A DNA stretch of 64,000 nucleotides from Sycon ciliatum (Eukaryota > Porifera > Calcarea > Leucosolenida > Sycettidae), in NCBI RefSeq assembly GCF_964019385.1, contig NC_088651.1:3128101-3192100 (forward strand), in the 5' to 3' direction. A program made the position numbers and the translations under genes. Positions 42,744 to 53,855 of this stretch are shown here, one piece after another. The notes beneath the pieces are model-generated. The model searched no databases, had not been told where the DNA came from, and was given only the letters and a program-made list of their open reading frames with translations. The first letter of the stretch is position 1, and each line of letters opens with the position of its first letter.

Positions 42744-43502
42744 AACTATTATTAATTTTTTATATAACTTTGAATTGAATTTACAAAGTTTGATTTGCGG
42801 ATTTAACTGCAAATGACTATTTCGTATAGCAAAATATTGCAATAAATGAATTTTCGCGTTTCAACCTATGCCTTATCTATCCTCTTGCATTAATAACCTA
42901 TACACCACAGAAATTTTTAAAAGGAGTGTTAAAAAGCAGTATGTATGGAAAGACGCCAACCAACACAAAGCAGAGTGTTTTCGAGACGGAAATGTCTTCC
43001 TAAATAATATTGGTGGTGGGTTAAAATCATAGGGACTATGGCAAGCAAATATGACGATCTACAGAAAAATCTTCAAGAAGACTTGGATCAAAATTAAATA
43101 ATCGTTTTACTGATCTAACTACTTTTCACCTCTCTGCACGTGTCAGCGGGAAGACCGAAATTCAGTGGAACGTTGATGGTGTCCTTTGTTCTTCGATCTG
43201 TGGCATTGTCTTGAGAATTCTACATACCAGGTATGTAGAAATCCCTGGTATTGATCAATCAGAGCAATTACAACATATCGGAATTGTATCCTCGCTCAAA
43301 ATACTCGCTTTACTTTTTGGCGTAAACTCTGATGGATGTGGTTGGGCTCAATGACAGGTATTTTTGTCAGATGCGGAATTGCTCACGTCGTGATGTTGAT
43401 GAGAGATGAGATCATCACAACTGTATGCTGGGTTTTGCAGCATAACGTCACTGCTAACGCAATAGTCATGTCCATCAACATAATACTACTTGTATTGATA
43501 AA

Positions 43503-43560
43503 AAAGCAATAGGAGGACAGAGAATGTGCTTTTACTCCGAGTTTCATGCACTAAGCGGTC
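43503..43560. repeat. Single arm of the foldback element of 13787-13918
   Basis: CAATAGGAGGACAGAGAATG through ACTCCGAGTTTCATG matches one arm; the partner arm is missing. Confidence 0.6.
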
Positions 43561-43734
43561 ATCCGACAACAGTAATGTAATACTATTTATATACAAGTAC
43601 TTAATTACAATGTCCCATGTGCAAAACGAGCCTGATTGTAGTGACGTAGAAACACGTTCAAAATGACAAAGGGACTCTTGGCAGTTTGTGGATATTTTTG
43701 AAGTAACAGTTAGTGTTACGAGCAATGAGAGTGA

Positions 43735-44125
43735 AATGCCTGATACAAGACGTTCGTGCTCCACATATACTGGCACACACAGAGGCATAGTCAGCAAAAG
43801 CAACAACAAATAGAGTAAAGGGCAGTTGACCCCATCCAGATGTGAACAAGGACTGAGAATAGAGTGTCTCAGATAGAATTTGTGTGCAAGCGGATAGCAG
43901 AAATAGGCCATGATGCAGAACAACTTGGGACCGTCAGATTAATTTCCCTGGACCGAGCGAGCCGGAAAAAACCCTCACGCCGACGGACGCAGTCCAAGGG
44001 GAAAAATAAACGGGTGTATATCCCCACTGGCGATTGGAATCATGTAGGCATGGCAAGCACATCACGGCAAAAAGTGATGAAAAGCAATCATAAGATGCAA
44101 AGAAATGAAGGGTGCCGTATATAAA
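43735..44125 (-). repeat. Unclassified interspersed repeat, copy b
   Basis: Inverse of 40300-40745, with part of the left half missing. Contains GACGGACGCAGTC and CACATCACGGCAAAAAGTGA. Confidence 0.7.
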
Positions 44126-44936
44126 TTGGTAAAGCTACTGAAAAAAACTTGAATTTGGAGTCCTCTCGCCGCGTTCTAAGGGGCAATTGAATCTCAGAGT
44201 AACGCGGAAAGTTTTAAATGATGGCTTTAGACGTAACCTATTCTAGTGGTCAAGGTGCAAGCAACGACAAACGATGTGAATTTGTGCAGTCATTTAGAAT
44301 TTTAGATTGTATGAAGCAGAATTTAGTTAGCCACATATGGACTAAGAATCGGATCTATGCGTACTGGCCAGAGCGATCGGTTGAGTCTGGTGAACAACAA
44401 AAGGATTTGATAACCGCAATCAATAAAACGAGCTGATGCGACATTTGTGTACTTTATTCATGCAATGTAAAACGATGTGCAATAAAACGATGAAAATAGG
44501 AAGAAATGGTGTAGAGAAAAAATATGGATTAAAACAAGCTTTCGTACAACACTTGTGTTCACTTAGTACACAAATGTCGGTTCAGCTCGTTTTATTGATT
44601 GCGGTTATCAGATTATTGTCTCCTCCCGTTTGTTTAAGCAAAATAATTGATTTGATTTTTGTTCAAAATGGAGGCCACCGGAGATCGAATAGCCACATTT
44701 GCTATCGAGTAGATCCTGTAATTCGAGGACAGCACTGCCATCATCACGCACATCATTATCACATGACTAGTACGTACAGAATATGTCCTATGGGAATATT
44801 TTTATTTTTCATGGCTTGTACATGCACAGTGATAATGAATGAGTAGATGATTGCATAGAATATTTCATACCCACATCGTATCACTAAAGTACACATACAT
44901 TCAGATAAAAAAGATAAAATACGCACTGCTGTAGGG

Positions 44937-44945
44937 TATAAAAAG
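44937..44945 (+). promoter_or_regulatory. TATA box of theta1
   Basis: TATAAAAAG in GTAGGGTATAAAAAGGTATG, 113 nt before the ATG; the 70 nt upstream (AAAAAAGATAAAATACGCAC) are conserved in all theta copies. Confidence 0.75.
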
Positions 44946-45049
44946 GTATGCATTGAGGTTTGTGGTTTGCAGATGAACTCCGTCCTGAGCCGAATCTCTG
45001 TCTTATATTTTTCAAGAACGATCAGCTTTCCTTCAACAGCCAAGAAACA

Positions 45050-45481
45050 ATGGAGATGGAGTTGAAGACATTTAGTTCACAGGCAACGAGAACAGAGGAC
45101 AATCCCGTGAGGAACGGTCCTGAAAATGACGAATGTAATAAGTGGGAGGAATATGATTCCTCCTCCTGCTCCCATTATCGAGTTTCGCGCAGTCCAACGC
45201 TGTCGACGATTATTGAAGTCCCCGAGCCGGAAGAAGCTCCTGAACCGGCGCCTGAAGCGGCAGTAGCACCAGAACCGGAGGACATTACGCCAACTTACGT
45301 TGTTGCTGAGCCACGCCAGAACGGCAATGCCCCACTAGTGGGTGAAGATGTGGAAACATACCGTTGCTGTGGAGCTATTCGCAGAAGAGTATCGCACAGG
45401 ACATACTACGCCTTAATAGCGGGTGGTTTTCTTCTCCTGCTGGGATCAATAATTATCTATTTCCTCCTCAAGTATACATAG
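45050..45481 (+). CDS. Theta1, predicted tail-anchored membrane protein with Pro-Glu repeats
   Basis: 143 residues: MEMELKTFSSQ, a KWEEYDSSSCSHY segment, the conserved RVSRSPTLSTIIEV, a PEPEE-type repeat region, PTYVVAEP, NAPLVGEDVE, then CCGAIRRRVSHR, a helix at about 119-140, and tail KYT. The RSPTLST stretch looks like a phosphorylation or docking site (inference). The basic RRR patch before the helix and the three-residue tail fit a tail anchor. The frame is open 30 codons upstream without ATG. AATAAA at 45716-45721. Confidence 0.75.
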   Translation: MEMELKTFSSQATRTEDNPVRNGPENDECNKWEEYDSSSCSHYRVSRSPTLSTIIEVPEPEEAPEPAPEAAVAPEPEDITPTYVVAEPRQNGNAPLVGEDVETYRCCGAIRRRVSHRTYYALIAGGFLLLLGSIIIYFLLKYT

Positions 45482-46144
45482 AAGCATGAGACAGTTGTGT
45501 AAAGTCCATGAGCTGCTAGAATTAGAAATCGATACAATCCTTTTCTGTGGAGATGTTCGTGTTTTAGTGCCACGCTGTAAAACATTCAGTTGGTATTGTT
45601 GATCTTTTTTACTGTTGACATATACTACATTTCGTATCCACTGCGATATTCGTTTTGTATTCGTTGAAAAGCATTGAATTTGAAGTACTGTTGATATTTT
45701 TCACGTTTACTTTTGAATAAAATAATTTTGTTCTTTGCCGGATTCGTGTGTGCTGGTTGCTGTTGTCCCTTCGTGCGTACGTAAGACAGGTAGTAGTCAA
45801 AATACCAAATCTCGTCATCATCTAAAGTTGAAAGGCGTAGAAAAACATAAAAAAGCAGAACAAAACTTAAGCCAACAAAGTTGTAAGTGATTTGTTAAGA
45901 CTTCAGACGTGCGCTCTCACTAGTGTTTCATATTAAAGAACAACTATTAACACTGTATATGGACTATGTCCGTTCGTGATCCCCGTGACAAGTAAATCCT
46001 TAACATATCCTAGAAGGGCAGTCCAAAAGTCACACACAATATTAAATCTCGACGACCAGTCCCAAACCGCCTCGGCTTTCTCTGTGAACGGTAAAAGAAT
46101 CAACGTAAAGGTATTTTGACTCGACAACAGGATGCACTATTGTT

Positions 46145-47040
46145 TTACTCATACTCTAGCAAGACAGATTTGGATCTCCGTGTAGTCTAATAATGGCTCT
46201 AGTCTCGTGACGTTTAGTACACGTACACTCAGCCATAAAAGATAAAAATACGCCCTGGAACAGGGTATAAAAAGGTTTGCATTGAGGTTTGTTGTTTGCA
46301 GCTGAGCGTTATCTCTGACTTTGAACTTATATTTTTCTAGCACGATCGGTTTTCTCTCAACAGCGGACAAATATGGAGATGGAAATGAAGATATATAGGT
46401 AACAGACAACGCCCCCAGATGAAAATCCCGTACGGAACAGTCCTGAACAAGACGATCCGAATAAGGGGGAGGAATATGGATCGTCCTCTTGCTCCTATTA
46501 CTGTGTTTCGCGCAGTCCAACGCTGTCTACCATCGTAGAAGTATCAGAACCGGAAGACGTATATGAACCGGAAGAAGTATCTGAACTGGAAGAAGTTACC
46601 TCAACTTACGTTGTTGTTGAGCCATGCCAGGACGGTGGCAATGCTCCACTCGTGGGAGAGGATGTGCAAAGAGACAATGTTTGTAGAGCCATTCGCCGAA
46701 GATTATCACATAGGGCATACTACGCCATCATAGCGGGTGGTTTTCTTCTATTGCTTGCATCACTTACAGCAGTGATCTATTTTTGTCCAAGTATAGAGGA
46801 ATCATGATATTTACATACTACATTTTGTCTCTACAGAGATGTTCGTGTTGTAGTGCCATGTTGAAAAACATTCAGTTTGATGTATTGTTGTTATTGTTTT
46901 TTTTTACAATTGATAGATACTACATTTCGTATCTACATCGATATTCGTTTTGTATTGCCACGTTGAAAAGCATTGAGTTTGAAGTACTATTGATATTTTT
47001 CACACTTAAAACGTTTGATTTGGAAAGAAAGAAAAATGTG
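46145..47040 (+). repeat. 896-bp tandem duplication, copy 1
   Basis: Starts TTACTCATACTCTAGCAAGA and ends AAAGAAAGAAAAATGTG. Appears identical to 47041-47936 base for base as far as I could read. Carries a complete theta unit from promoter to 3' region. Confidence 0.9.
46373..46806 (+). pseudogene. Theta2a, broken theta copy
   Basis: Promoter GTATAAAAAGGTTTGC at about 46264 and the leader are intact. The frame starts MEMEMKIYR and stops at codon 10 (TAA); downstream sequence keeps the theta order (RSPTLSTIVEV, EPEE repeats, helix region), and the C-terminus is also altered relative to theta3. Host-gene relic, exactly duplicated next door. Confidence 0.8.
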
Positions 47041-47936
47041 TTACTCATACTCTAGCAAGACAGATTTGGATCTCCGTGTAGTCTAATAATGGCTCTAGTC
47101 TCGTGACGTTTAGTACACGTACACTCAGCCATAAAAGATAAAAATACGCCCTGGAACAGGGTATAAAAAGGTTTGCATTGAGGTTTGTTGTTTGCAGCTG
47201 AGCGTTATCTCTGACTTTGAACTTATATTTTTCTAGCACGATCGGTTTTCTCTCAACAGCGGACAAATATGGAGATGGAAATGAAGATATATAGGTAACA
47301 GACAACGCCCCCAGATGAAAATCCCGTACGGAACAGTCCTGAACAAGACGATCCGAATAAGGGGGAGGAATATGGATCGTCCTCTTGCTCCTATTACTGT
47401 GTTTCGCGCAGTCCAACGCTGTCTACCATCGTAGAAGTATCAGAACCGGAAGACGTATATGAACCGGAAGAAGTATCTGAACTGGAAGAAGTTACCTCAA
47501 CTTACGTTGTTGTTGAGCCATGCCAGGACGGTGGCAATGCTCCACTCGTGGGAGAGGATGTGCAAAGAGACAATGTTTGTAGAGCCATTCGCCGAAGATT
47601 ATCACATAGGGCATACTACGCCATCATAGCGGGTGGTTTTCTTCTATTGCTTGCATCACTTACAGCAGTGATCTATTTTTGTCCAAGTATAGAGGAATCA
47701 TGATATTTACATACTACATTTTGTCTCTACAGAGATGTTCGTGTTGTAGTGCCATGTTGAAAAACATTCAGTTTGATGTATTGTTGTTATTGTTTTTTTT
47801 TACAATTGATAGATACTACATTTCGTATCTACATCGATATTCGTTTTGTATTGCCACGTTGAAAAGCATTGAGTTTGAAGTACTATTGATATTTTTCACA
47901 CTTAAAACGTTTGATTTGGAAAGAAAGAAAAATGTG
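47041..47936 (+). repeat. 896-bp tandem duplication, copy 2
   Basis: See copy 1. After 47936 the sequence continues into the normal theta downstream region (TTCTTTGCCTGATCCGTGTG), which copy 1 lacks, so the break point is exact. Confidence 0.9.
47269..47702 (+). pseudogene. Theta2b, broken theta copy
   Basis: Identical to theta2a, including the stop at codon 10. The stop therefore came before the duplication. Confidence 0.8.
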
Positions 47937-48171
47937 TTCTTTGCCTGATCCGTGTGTGCTGGTTGCAGTCGCCACATCGTATGTACGTAAGACAGGTAGT
48001 GCTCCAAGTAACAAATCTCCTCATTATCTTTGTGAAAAGGCATAGGGAAGCAGAAAAAAGCAGAAAACAAATCTGTAGGTGATGTGTTTAGACTTCAGGC
48101 CCTATCACTCGTGTTTCATATTAGGCAACACGTATTATGTAACTATTGTTACACTGTTTATGGACTTTGTT

Positions 48172-48715
48172 AGCAGTAGTAGTAGTAGTAGTATTTATTA
48201 TTTTACTAGGGCAATCCCCACAGACTGAGTCTTTTTACAGGGTACACTAGGTAAGTGCGTGAAATAGAGCTGAATGAAGAAAGTCGTGAGTGCGTAAAAT
48301 AGAGTAAAGAAAAAGAAAACGGTGGCTGCAGACTGTGCCATTATGTGTTGCAAAAGAGGCTGCAAAGAGTACTGTTGAATATTGCAAAGGAGGCTGCCTG
48401 GCGGCATGCTGCTGGAAGCGAATTCCACCTGTCAGCAGCCAGGTAAGGCAAAGCATAGAAACCGTGCTGTGACGAAGCATTAGGCAGGGCTAAAGCCAGG
48501 GCGGACTGTCCCCTGGTCAAGGCATTGGTATGGTTGCTATTTGATCTAAGTACAAAAAGCTCGGCAAGCAGAGGGCTGCGGCGGCCATGCACACATTTAT
48601 AGACAAGGCAAAATATCTTTAGGTTATAACGGATGGCGACAGGAATAATTTTGTGGCGTTGGCAGCAGTCACATCTCAATAACCAATCAAGATCCTCGGT
48701 ATGCAAGATCCCCCT
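48172..48715 (-). mobile_element. LINE fragment with (TAC)n tail, minus strand
   Basis: Encodes a 121-codon frame with LDWLLRCDCCQRHKIIPVAI, FCLVYKCVHGRRSP and ADRWNSLPAACRQA, the usual end of CR1/L2-type LINE proteins. Minus-strand 3' end: GGGGATTGCCCTAGTAAAAT, then TAC repeats. The theta1 downstream region at about 45980 is uninterrupted at the matching place, so both borders are supported. Confidence 0.75.
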
Positions 48716-49000
48716 GAATGGTCGAACAGTGACAAATACCCAAAGAGCAGTCTCAAAGTCTCACACGCCAGGTTGAATCCGGATGACCAGTCCCAAACCG
48801 CGCAGCTTTCGCTGTGAACGGTCAAAGAATCAACGTCAAGATAGTACGACTCAGCTGCAGGTTGCACGTGAACCATTGTTTAAATCAAAGTATAGCAGGA
48901 CAAATTTTGTTCTCCGCGTAGTCTACTTGTCTGGTGTAAGGAAGTACCGAAAAAGAAGAAAGTAGATCCGCAAGTAGCATACCGTGCCTTATGACTCGCG

Positions 49001-49071
49001 CCGTTTGCTGTTGAAAAAATGTTCGTATATTGATATTATCAATATACGAACATTTTTTCAACAGCAAACGG
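49001..49071. repeat. Perfect palindrome, 35-nt arms, 1-nt centre
   Basis: Arm CCGTTTGCTGTTGAAAAAAT then GTTCGTATATTGATA, a single T, and the exact reverse complement. Next to it, 49070-49098, is a second palindrome GGACCATTA...TAATGGTCC around ATA repeats. Confidence 0.95.
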
Positions 49072-49499
49072 ACCATTATAATAATAATAATAATGGTCCA
49101 AAAACCACTGCTGATTATAATGCTTCAACAGGGGTTAGAATGCGTTCGGTTTGGAAGAATGGCTGCACATAATCAATTTGCCGCTGTACTCTGCGCAATA
49201 TACTCCACAAGCTCCACCGGCTCTCCATTACAGCTTTGACGAAGCGCTGAATGGTGTATATCATATACTAGTCCGGCATTATCCAGGGAGTGTCAAGTGC
49301 AAACTATGTTAGAAATCATGAGCGAGAGGTTATCATGGCAAATGGAAATCCTAGCTGCATTCAATGCATTGTTTCTATGAATACTGTGTTCATCTGAAAC
49401 AGATTTTAGTCTGATCTTGGATCCAGATCCCTTTCATTTGCGGTGAGCAGGAGAAAGATGTGGCCAAATTATTTTGCTGCTCTACTTTCTTTACTTATA

Positions 49500-49617
49500 T
49501 AGGCCACTTACTAGTCTCTTAGTCCACCGTTAGGCGCTGCATCTGCGACTAGAGTTTAATGGGTGTTAGCGGCCGTCGTGAGTTCCCTTCGGGAACGGAA
49601 ACGATAATTTACTTTTA
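49500..49617 (+). mobile_element. SINE 3' half
   Basis: Has TTAGGCGCTGCATCTGCG as in 38555-38815, then GGGTGTTAGCGGCCGTCGTG and a TTCCCTTCGGGAAC hairpin followed by GGAAACGATAATTTAC. Confidence 0.55.
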
Positions 49618-49724
49618 CTTTAGCTTTGAAAGACTGAAGACTGGTATTTTGAGTGTTGGGAAATGATGGCAGGCTGTATTTGAAATACATCATGGTAATG
49701 AATTAGATAATTATTGTCGAGGAA

Positions 49725-50045
49725 GTGACTGATGATGATGGTGGTGGTGATGAGGACGATGATGATGAAGATGAGACGGAGGACGAGGATAAGGCGGAGG
49801 AGATCGAAGGAAAGGAGCGGGATGAGACGGAAGAGAGCAACGTGAGCAAAAAGTCAGCTGTATTTTGTCACTTGTTATCACGTCCAGATTGTCGTAGTGT
49901 GTACGATGATTCTCACTTTTCTGTTTTGTGCCGTGCAAGTTATATTAAGCAGTTGAAGGTTCTGGAAGCTGTATGTATTCGTGTGCATAATCCTGTTCTT
50001 TGTAAACAAAAGAAGCATGTAGTCGCGCTAAAGTTGATCTCGTAG
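49725..50045 (+). CDS. Possible exon with acidic run
   Basis: Open frame of about 106 codons without an ATG start, preceded by a usable splice-acceptor-like AG. Starts with a long Asp/Glu run (DEDDDDEDETEDEDKAEE), continues KSAVFCHLLSRPDCRSVYDD and LCRASYIKQLKVLEAVCIRV. A second open stretch, 50207-50470, is also preceded by TTTTGTACACAG. They could be exons of one gene or of an element; neither has a partner exon I can prove. Confidence 0.25.
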   Translation: MTDDDGGGDEDDDDEDETEDEDKAEEIEGKERDETEESNVSKKSAVFCHLLSRPDCRSVYDDSHFSVLCRASYIKQLKVLEAVCIRVHNPVLCKQKKHVVALKLIS

Positions 50046-50574
50046 CTGGTTATCAGATGTAAATGTTGTGTCATGTTGCACTGTATCACCTCTTGTTTTG
50101 TGGCTGCACTCAGTTATATACGTTAGCACTATGTTTGACACCTATTATGTAATGCTGTAGCACTTCCTTTGTTGTTCACACTTTTAATTAATTATGCTGT
50201 TATAAAATGTTCTATTTTTGTACACAGTACCCTCAGTTCCGATACTATTCACTGATGAGCGGAACACGAAAATCGATTTTGAATAACATAAAAATCCTTA
50301 AAAATTCCATGAACTCGTTGTTGTTTGGCCATGTCTGCATCGATTATACTCCTAATTGCACTAATAATTATTGTCAGTTTTCATTAGCGGGGTTGCCAAT
50401 AGTTGTTGCAAAACGAAAGGTTTTAGTATTGTTCAACACCCACCCAGCCGCCTACATTTTCTGTGGGTAAAACAGATTCCTATGAAATATCGACGTCCAT
50501 TTTCGAAACGAAAAATAACTAGGCATTCTCATTATGCATTAAATATTCCTACGAACCCACCCGAAACGATTACT

Positions 50575-51117
50575 TCTCGCTCCACATATACTGGCACACA
50601 CAGAGACATAGACAGCAATAGCGAAACTACACAAAGTGAAGGGCAGTTGCCCGCGGCCAGATGTGAACCAAATAACGAGTGAGGTATGGAAGCACGGACT
50701 GCGAACAGAGTGTCTCAGATAGAATAGGCGTGCCAATGGATAGCAGAAAAGACATGATGCAGAACCACTTGGGACGATCAGATTAATTTTTCTGGACCGA
50801 GCCAGCCGGGAAAAACCCTTCGCGCCGACGGACGCAATTGTGAGGAATAAAACCAGGTGTATATCCCCAATGGCGATAAGGCATCATGTAGGAATGGCAA
50901 GCACATCACGGCAAAAAGTAAAAAAACGCAATGATAATATGCACAGAAATGAAGGGTGGGAGGGCAGGGACACTGGTGAGACTCAAAACTGACTGAAGAA
51001 GTCAGGAAAAGAAGCGACAACAAAGAACACAGCAGATGCCATATTTGCAACTGAAAATATTTCGTGAGACATCATTTTATCGCCTATCTCCCTGCGCTCA
51101 GCCGGCGAGAAATACAA
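50575..51117 (-). repeat. Unclassified interspersed repeat, copy c (full length)
   Basis: Inverse orientation of 40209-40745, with an extra segment of about 50 nt in the middle of the right half. Ends GCGCTCAGCCGGCGAGAAAT. Confidence 0.7.
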
Positions 51118-51517
51118 CGTTTCGTTTGGAAAATACTATTGGTAGCCTTGAACGGCCCCTGTGACCAGTTTTCCTTATCAGGTGAATTTGAATGGCTTCT
51201 AGTTTGCCAGTTACCATGAGTTGTATTGTTACCGGTATAAGGACCTCTACTCTGCCAGTTGCCTCGCATGGTTCAGTGATCGGGTCCAAGGGCCCGGACA
51301 TGTCGCAGGCCCTGTAGTTATTTCTTTGCATGTTTCAGACCACTACGTACGGAGTATGTCCCTATCAAAGATTTTCACTTTGTATGTACAGTATTGTACT
51401 TTCAAAGTCATCGTGGACGAGAATAGGCTTGCAGTGGGATCTTTCATACCCTCATCGTATCACTATAATTACACGTACAATCAAGATATAAAAGATAAAA
51501 TACGCACTGCTCCAGGG

Positions 51518-51526
51518 TATAAAAAG
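51518..51526 (+). promoter_or_regulatory. TATA box of theta3
   Basis: TATAAAAAG in CCAGGGTATAAAAAGATTTC, 113 nt before the ATG. Confidence 0.75.
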
Positions 51527-51630
51527 ATTTCCATTGAGGTTTGATGTTTGCAGATGAACTCCATCCTGAGCCAAATCTCTGTCTTTTATTGTTCATGCAC
51601 GATTTGCTTTCCTTCAACAGCCAAGAAAAT

Positions 51631-52059
51631 ATGGATATGGAAATGAAGACATTCAGCTCACAGCCCCTCGTGCGGGACACTATCGATCAAGAGGATTCAA
51701 ATAAGTGGGAGGAGTATGATTCGTCCTCATGCTCCCATTATCGTGTGTCGCGCAGTCCAACGCTGTCGACGATCGTGGAAGTATCAGAACCGGAAGAAGT
51801 ATCAGAACCGGAAGAAGAATCTGAGCTGGAAGAAGTCCCTAAACTGGAAGACGTTACCCCAACTTACGTGGTTGTTGAGCCATGCCAGGACGGTGGCAAT
51901 GCTCCACTAGTGGGAGTGGATGAGCAACAAGACCGTTGTTGTAGAGCCATTTGCCGAAGAGTATCGCAGAGGGCACGCTATGCCATCATAGCGGGTGGTG
52001 TTCTTCTTTTCCTTGCATTATTGACAGCAGTGATCTATATTTTGTCCCAGTATACATAG
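51631..52059 (+). CDS. Theta3, predicted tail-anchored membrane protein
   Basis: 142 residues: MDMEMKTFSSQ, DSNKWEEYDSSSCSHY, RVSRSPTLSTIVEV, an EPEE/ELEE repeat region that differs in number from theta1, PTYVVVEPCQDGGNAPLVG, CCRAICRRVSQR, a helix at about 118-138 and tail SQYT. Same architecture and start as theta1. An upstream in-frame ATG at 51544 exists but is not conserved. Poly(A) signal is a variant (AAATAAGT near 52276). Confidence 0.75.
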   Translation: MDMEMKTFSSQPLVRDTIDQEDSNKWEEYDSSSCSHYRVSRSPTLSTIVEVSEPEEVSEPEEESELEEVPKLEDVTPTYVVVEPCQDGGNAPLVGVDEQQDRCCRAICRRVSQRARYAIIAGGVLLFLALLTAVIYILSQYT

Positions 52060-52379
52060 CATGAGATATAGCGTTAGGTACTGCATTTTGTATCTATTGA
52101 GATGTTCATGTTGTGGTGCCACGTTTGAAACACATTCTGAAGTATTGGTTATATTTTATTATAAGTGATAGATACTACATTTTGTATCTACATCGATATT
52201 CATTTTGTATTCGTTGAAAAGCATTGAGTTTGAAGTATTGTTGATATTTTTACACTTATCGTTTGATTTGGAAAAAAATAAGTTTGTTCTTTGCCGGATT
52301 CGCGTGTGTTGGTTGCAGTTGTCACTTCGTATGTACGTAAGACAGGCAGTGGTCCAAGTAACAAATCTCCTCATTATCC

Positions 52380-53200
52380 TTGGAAAAAGGCATAGGGATG
52401 CAGAAAAAGATCAAGGTCAAAGAATCAACGTCAAGATAGTACCACTCAACAGCAGGATGCATGTGAACCATTTTTTTATATCAGTCTAGCAAGACAAATT
52501 TTAGTCTACTTGTCGGGTGTAAGGAAGTACCGAAAAAGAAGAAAGTAGGTTATAATGCTTCAACAAGGGTTATCATGCTTTCGGTTTGGGAAAGAAAGGA
52601 AGAAAGGCTGCACATAATCAATCTGCCGCTGACCTCGGCGCGTTATTTCCCACCAGCTCCACGTGGATTTGCCTGTCGTGTGAATCGCCTATTACAGGCC
52701 TGCGTGGCGCGAGCTGTGCCAGGGTGTACGCAGTAACTAACGGATGGGACAGAGGCATTGTACAGATCCCGTGCATTTAGCACTTACCATTGACCATGAG
52801 CTACAAACCTATCGTCGTTGTCTGTTATTCTTGTTTTATTTTTTGATCTTTCGAATAGATCCCGTGCATTGAGCACCTATCATCGAACATGAGTTATGTG
52901 CCTATCGCCTGCTGTCTTACATTTATTTTTTACTTTTGTTTATTTTTGTTTTCCTCCCTGCCCACTCTGCCTGTCTTCTGGCACATGCGAATACGTGGAC
53001 TTACTGTTGACGTAAACGCGGACGTGCGTATAATAATAATAATAATGGGTGATCTTGAACGGTAAGTTTGAATGGCTTCTAGTTTGCTGGGTACCATGAG
53101 CGGTATTGTTACAGGTTCAAGCACCTCTACTCTGTCAACTGCTTCGCATGGCTCATTGATCGGGTCCAAGGCCCGAGGCATGTCGCAGGCTCTGTAGTTC
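52380..53200. other. Theta downstream region and spacer
   Basis: 52380-52600 matches the theta downstream region at 48810-48960 and 49125. 52640-53200 holds short repeats (GATCCCGTGCATT twice; AATGGCTTCTAGTTTGC also at 51191) and no gene. Confidence 0.5.
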
Positions 53201-53337
53201 TTTCTTTGCGGAGCTGAGATTAGTACGTACAGAATATGTCCTATGTTTTATTTATTTTTGCATGGCTTGTACATGCACAGTGGTCATGACTGATGAGAGG
53301 ATTGCAGTAGAGTCGTATCACTATAAGCAAGAGTCCA

Positions 53338-53681
53338 TAAACAAGAGTATGCAACTGTGATCTCTTTTCTATGGGCCAGATGCGCGGGGCGCTGCCGTCA
53401 TTACATCATTCAGCTGCAGTCCGCGCACTGCGGAAAATCAAACACCGCACTTTTCCTCTGGTTTGAAATGAACTTTCGTACGGAACTGGAGTTCACGTGC
53501 CAGAATTTAGAGATCGCGTAGGTACTGGAACGTATCGAGCAAAAACAGATGGGCTCGTACGAGAAATTGTGAATTTGAATGCATGCTTTCAGTGCGCGAT
53601 GAAGACAAGTTACGTAATGAAGGCAGCGCGCCGCGCACTGACCCATAACCACAGTTGCATACTCTTGTTTATGCACTCTTG
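53338..53681. mobile_element. 344-bp TIR element in the theta4 promoter
   Basis: Ends CAAGAGTCCATAAACAAGAG and, inverted, CAAGAGTGCATAAACAAGAG; TIR about 35 bp. Flanked by the exact 7-bp repeat CTATAAG (53331-53337, 53682-53688). In theta1 the site is continuous (TATCACTAAAGTACAC, near 44880). No transposase frame. The superfamily is uncertain: 7-8 bp duplications occur in several. Confidence 0.85.
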
Positions 53682-53735
53682 CTATAAGTACACATACATT
53701 CAGATAAAAAAGATAAAATACGCACTGCTGTAGGG

Positions 53736-53744
53736 TATAAAAAG
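53736..53744 (+). promoter_or_regulatory. TATA box of theta4
   Basis: TATAAAAAG in TAGGGTATAAAAAGGTTTGC, 120 nt before the ATG and 55 nt after the TIR element. Confidence 0.7.
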
Positions 53745-53855
53745 GTTTGCATTGAGTTTTGATGTTTGCAGCTGAACTCTGTCGTGAGCGTAATCTCCGG
53801 CCTTAGACCTATAATTTTCTAGCACGATCGGCTTTCTCTCAACACCGGAGGAAAT

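Noticed and set aside
43486-43923. Minus-strand frame starting MFCIMAYFCYP, also near 40571
   Set aside because: Part of the unclassified interspersed repeat; the frame is not maintained among its copies.
46149-47416. Identical 123-codon minus-strand frames opposite the theta relics
   Set aside because: Antisense to recognisable theta sequence; present only because the 896-bp unit is repeated.
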